From the NCBI GenBank assembly GCA_020054965.1, contig JAIMZO010000097.1, positions 1-6,327 on the forward strand: a stretch of 6,327 nucleotides of DNA. The letters are read 5' to 3'. A program made the position numbers and the translations under genes. How positions within the stretch are numbered: position 1 is the first letter of the stretch; every line of letters begins with the position of its first letter. This DNA comes from Spirochaeta sp. (GTDB lineage: Bacteria; Spirochaetota; Spirochaetia; Sphaerochaetales; Sphaerochaetaceae). Below, one piece after another: positions 4,870-6,327 of this stretch. The notes beneath the pieces are model-generated. The model worked only from the letters and a program-made list of their open reading frames with translations. It ran no database searches and was not told the DNA's origin.

Positions 4870-6327
4870 TTATTCAGCTCTCTTGAGATCCATGATGGTC
4901 AGTTGCAGGCTTTCCTGGTTGCGGAAGTAATTCCTTCCCAAACGAAATGCCACATTGACTCGGTCCCCTTTGTCAAAATCGGTACCTACACGATCTCCCG
5001 CACGCCAGAACAACGCCGGCCACTTGTATTGACCGAAGGCAAGGGTCAACTTGACATGTTGGACACTACCCCCCTTGTTGTTTATGAACTGGATATCTTC
5101 AACCTGGGCTCCCTCCATCATCAGCACCAGTGGAGGGTTTTTCTCCCCGTAGGGCTCAAAGAACTCCACCACCTTGATGATACCAGGGGTCATATAGGTA
5201 TCAGGAAGCGTCACATCGATGACCAACTCATCTTCTTCATCATCGATCATGCAATCCATCGTATCAATCTCATCAGCAACACGCTTCTTGAATTCAGCAA
5301 GGTGCTCAACATCCATGGAAAACCCACCGGCACAGGCATGTCCCCCGAAATCGAGGAAGAGATCACGGAAACGAGAGAGGAACTCCCTTGCATCAAAATT
5401 TTCAGGGCTTCTCATGGAAGCAGAGACCCTGCTCTCATCCACAGTGGCCAGGACGATGGCAGGAGCGTTGTACTGTCGCAGCAATCGGCTTGCCATCAGA
5501 CCGGTAATTCCTCGAGAGAGGGTACTATCCTCTACAACGACAAGCTTGCTTCCCGATTCTTCAAAGCTCTCTTGGGCACTTTTCTTCATCCGGTCCCACG
5601 CATCTTCACCAAGCTTTTGTCGTTCCTTGTTCAGCTTGATCAACTCCCCTGCCAAGGACTCTGCCTCATACAGGTCTCCTGCGAGCAACATTTCCAAGGC
5701 TACCGTCGGTTTCCCCATTCGCCCCGAAGCATTGATGACCGGACTGATCTGCCAAGAGATATCACTGGTTGAGAGTTGCTTCCCCATCAGGTTCTGCATG
5801 GAGAACAGCGGAAGCAGATTCTGCCTGCGCCCTTGCGCAAGCACCTTGAGGCCGCGTTTTACCAGGATTCGGTTCTCGTTTTCCATTGGCATCAAGTCAG
5901 CAACCGTGCCAATGGCAACCAGATCGAGCACTGATTCATACTCAGCATCGAGGGAAGGATACCGCTTCATGCAATAGGCGATAAACAGGGTGTACAGGAC
6001 CTGCAGCTCATCCTTCCCATGGGGGGAATAGCGCACTGCCCTGCTGATATTGGACAGGGCAAACAAGCCCGTCCCCTTCACCACGGGAAGGACCGCTTCC
6101 ATTTCGTTGCGCATATCAACAAGATGAATATCGATTTTCTTTCCGAATGCTTGCCGCAACTGGGCAAGCTCTGCTGCGGCGTCAACCACGAGGATGGGAA
6201 GCCCGGCGGAGAGAAACTCCAGTGCCTTGCTCTTGCCGACATCGATAAGACCCGGGTTGATCTCCTCGATGACACGATCAACAACCAGAAGGTTTTCAAT
6301 CCTCATAGCCTGGATAATCACCGTATC
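4870..6327 (-). CDS. recJ: Single-stranded-DNA-specific exonuclease RecJ, C-terminal 485 residues (start beyond window)
   Basis: The frame is open to the last base, so the N-terminus with motifs I and II lies outside. RecJ degrades single-stranded DNA 5'->3' in recombination and mismatch/base-excision repair. Seen, numbered in the visible part: motif IV VAIGTVADLMPM (137-148) followed by ENRILVKRGL; the core-domain end ISPVINASGRMG (194-205); the DHHA1 domain with SRGITGLMASRLL (271-283), SASMRSPENFDAREFL (302-317) and GGHACAGGFS (328-337); and the C-terminal OB-fold with FEPYGEKNPPL (390-400), QHVKLTL and PALFWRAGD. No DHH motif is seen in the roughly 135 residues before motif IV, where a shorter linker is usual; this stretch (about 1-100) may be a lineage-specific insertion. 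rpsU follows 93 nt downstream. Confidence 0.93.
   Translation of the reverse strand, partial: DTVIIQAMRIENLLVVDRVIEEINPGLIDVGKSKALEFLSAGLPILVVDAAAELAQLRQAFGKKIDIHLVDMRNEMEAVLPVVKGTGLFALSNISRAVRYSPHGKDELQVLYTLFIAYCMKRYPSLDAEYESVLDLVAIGTVADLMPMENENRILVKRGLKVLAQGRRQNLLPLFSMQNLMGKQLSTSDISWQISPVINASGRMGKPTVALEMLLAGDLYEAESLAGELIKLNKERQKLGEDAWDRMKKSAQESFEESGSKLVVVEDSTLSRGITGLMASRLLRQYNAPAIVLATVDESRVSASMRSPENFDAREFLSRFRDLFLDFGGHACAGGFSMDVEHLAEFKKRVADEIDTMDCMIDDEEDELVIDVTLPDTYMTPGIIKVVEFFEPYGEKNPPLVLMMEGAQVEDIQFINNKGGSVQHVKLTLAFGQYKWPALFWRAGDRVGTDFDKGDRVNVAFRLGRNYFRNQESLQLTIMDLKRAE

Noticed and set aside
4849..5772. A 307-codon open frame on the plus strand opposite recJ
   Set aside because: The minus-strand RecJ motifs are unmistakable; the plus-strand product looks like a random translation.

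Overview
All supported genes in this window lie on the minus strand, so transcription runs from the high-numbered end to the low-numbered end. In transcription order they are: the C-terminal two thirds of recJ (cut by the window end), rpsU, serA-serC-Lrp/AsnC regulator, and a dihydroorotate-dehydrogenase-like flavoprotein followed by the N-terminal part of an acyltransferase (cut by the other end). Moderate base composition, the S21 sequence, and a RecJ with an unusual long segment before its GTVAD motif suggest a spirochaete, perhaps of the Sphaerochaeta/Treponema group. That placement is inference from remembered family resemblance, not from a search.

Region 4870-6327: RecJ 5'->3' single-strand exonuclease, missing its start. 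Region 4567-4869: rpsU (ribosomal protein S21) with a very strong Shine-Dalgarno sequence, an upstream gap filled by a nested inverted repeat, and a GC-rich terminator-like hairpin after its stop. Region 4313-4535: AT-rich intergenic DNA with a long imperfect hairpin, a 17-bp palindrome and a good sigma70-type promoter for the serine genes.

Region 1886-4312: a compact operon. serA and serC overlap by one base (TGATG), and the Lrp-type regulator starts 4 nt after serC. SerA (3-phosphoglycerate to 3-phosphohydroxypyruvate) and SerC (to O-phosphoserine) are the first two steps of serine synthesis. The final phosphatase, SerB, is not in the window. The regulator probably controls this operon, possibly through the palindrome that abuts the promoter. 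A 12-13 bp hairpin lies just past the regulator.

Region 1-1702: a separate unit with its own extended -10 promoter, encoding a DHODH-like FMN protein that lacks the usual SCPN active-site signature and, 3 nt downstream, a membrane-lipid-type acyltransferase.

Most of the window is ordinary housekeeping sequence. I do not see a defence system, mobile element, CRISPR array, tRNA or rRNA. The observations most worth checking are the RecJ segment before motif IV, the Asp in place of the catalytic Glu in SerA, the SCPN-less DHODH-like protein, and several structured intergenic elements.
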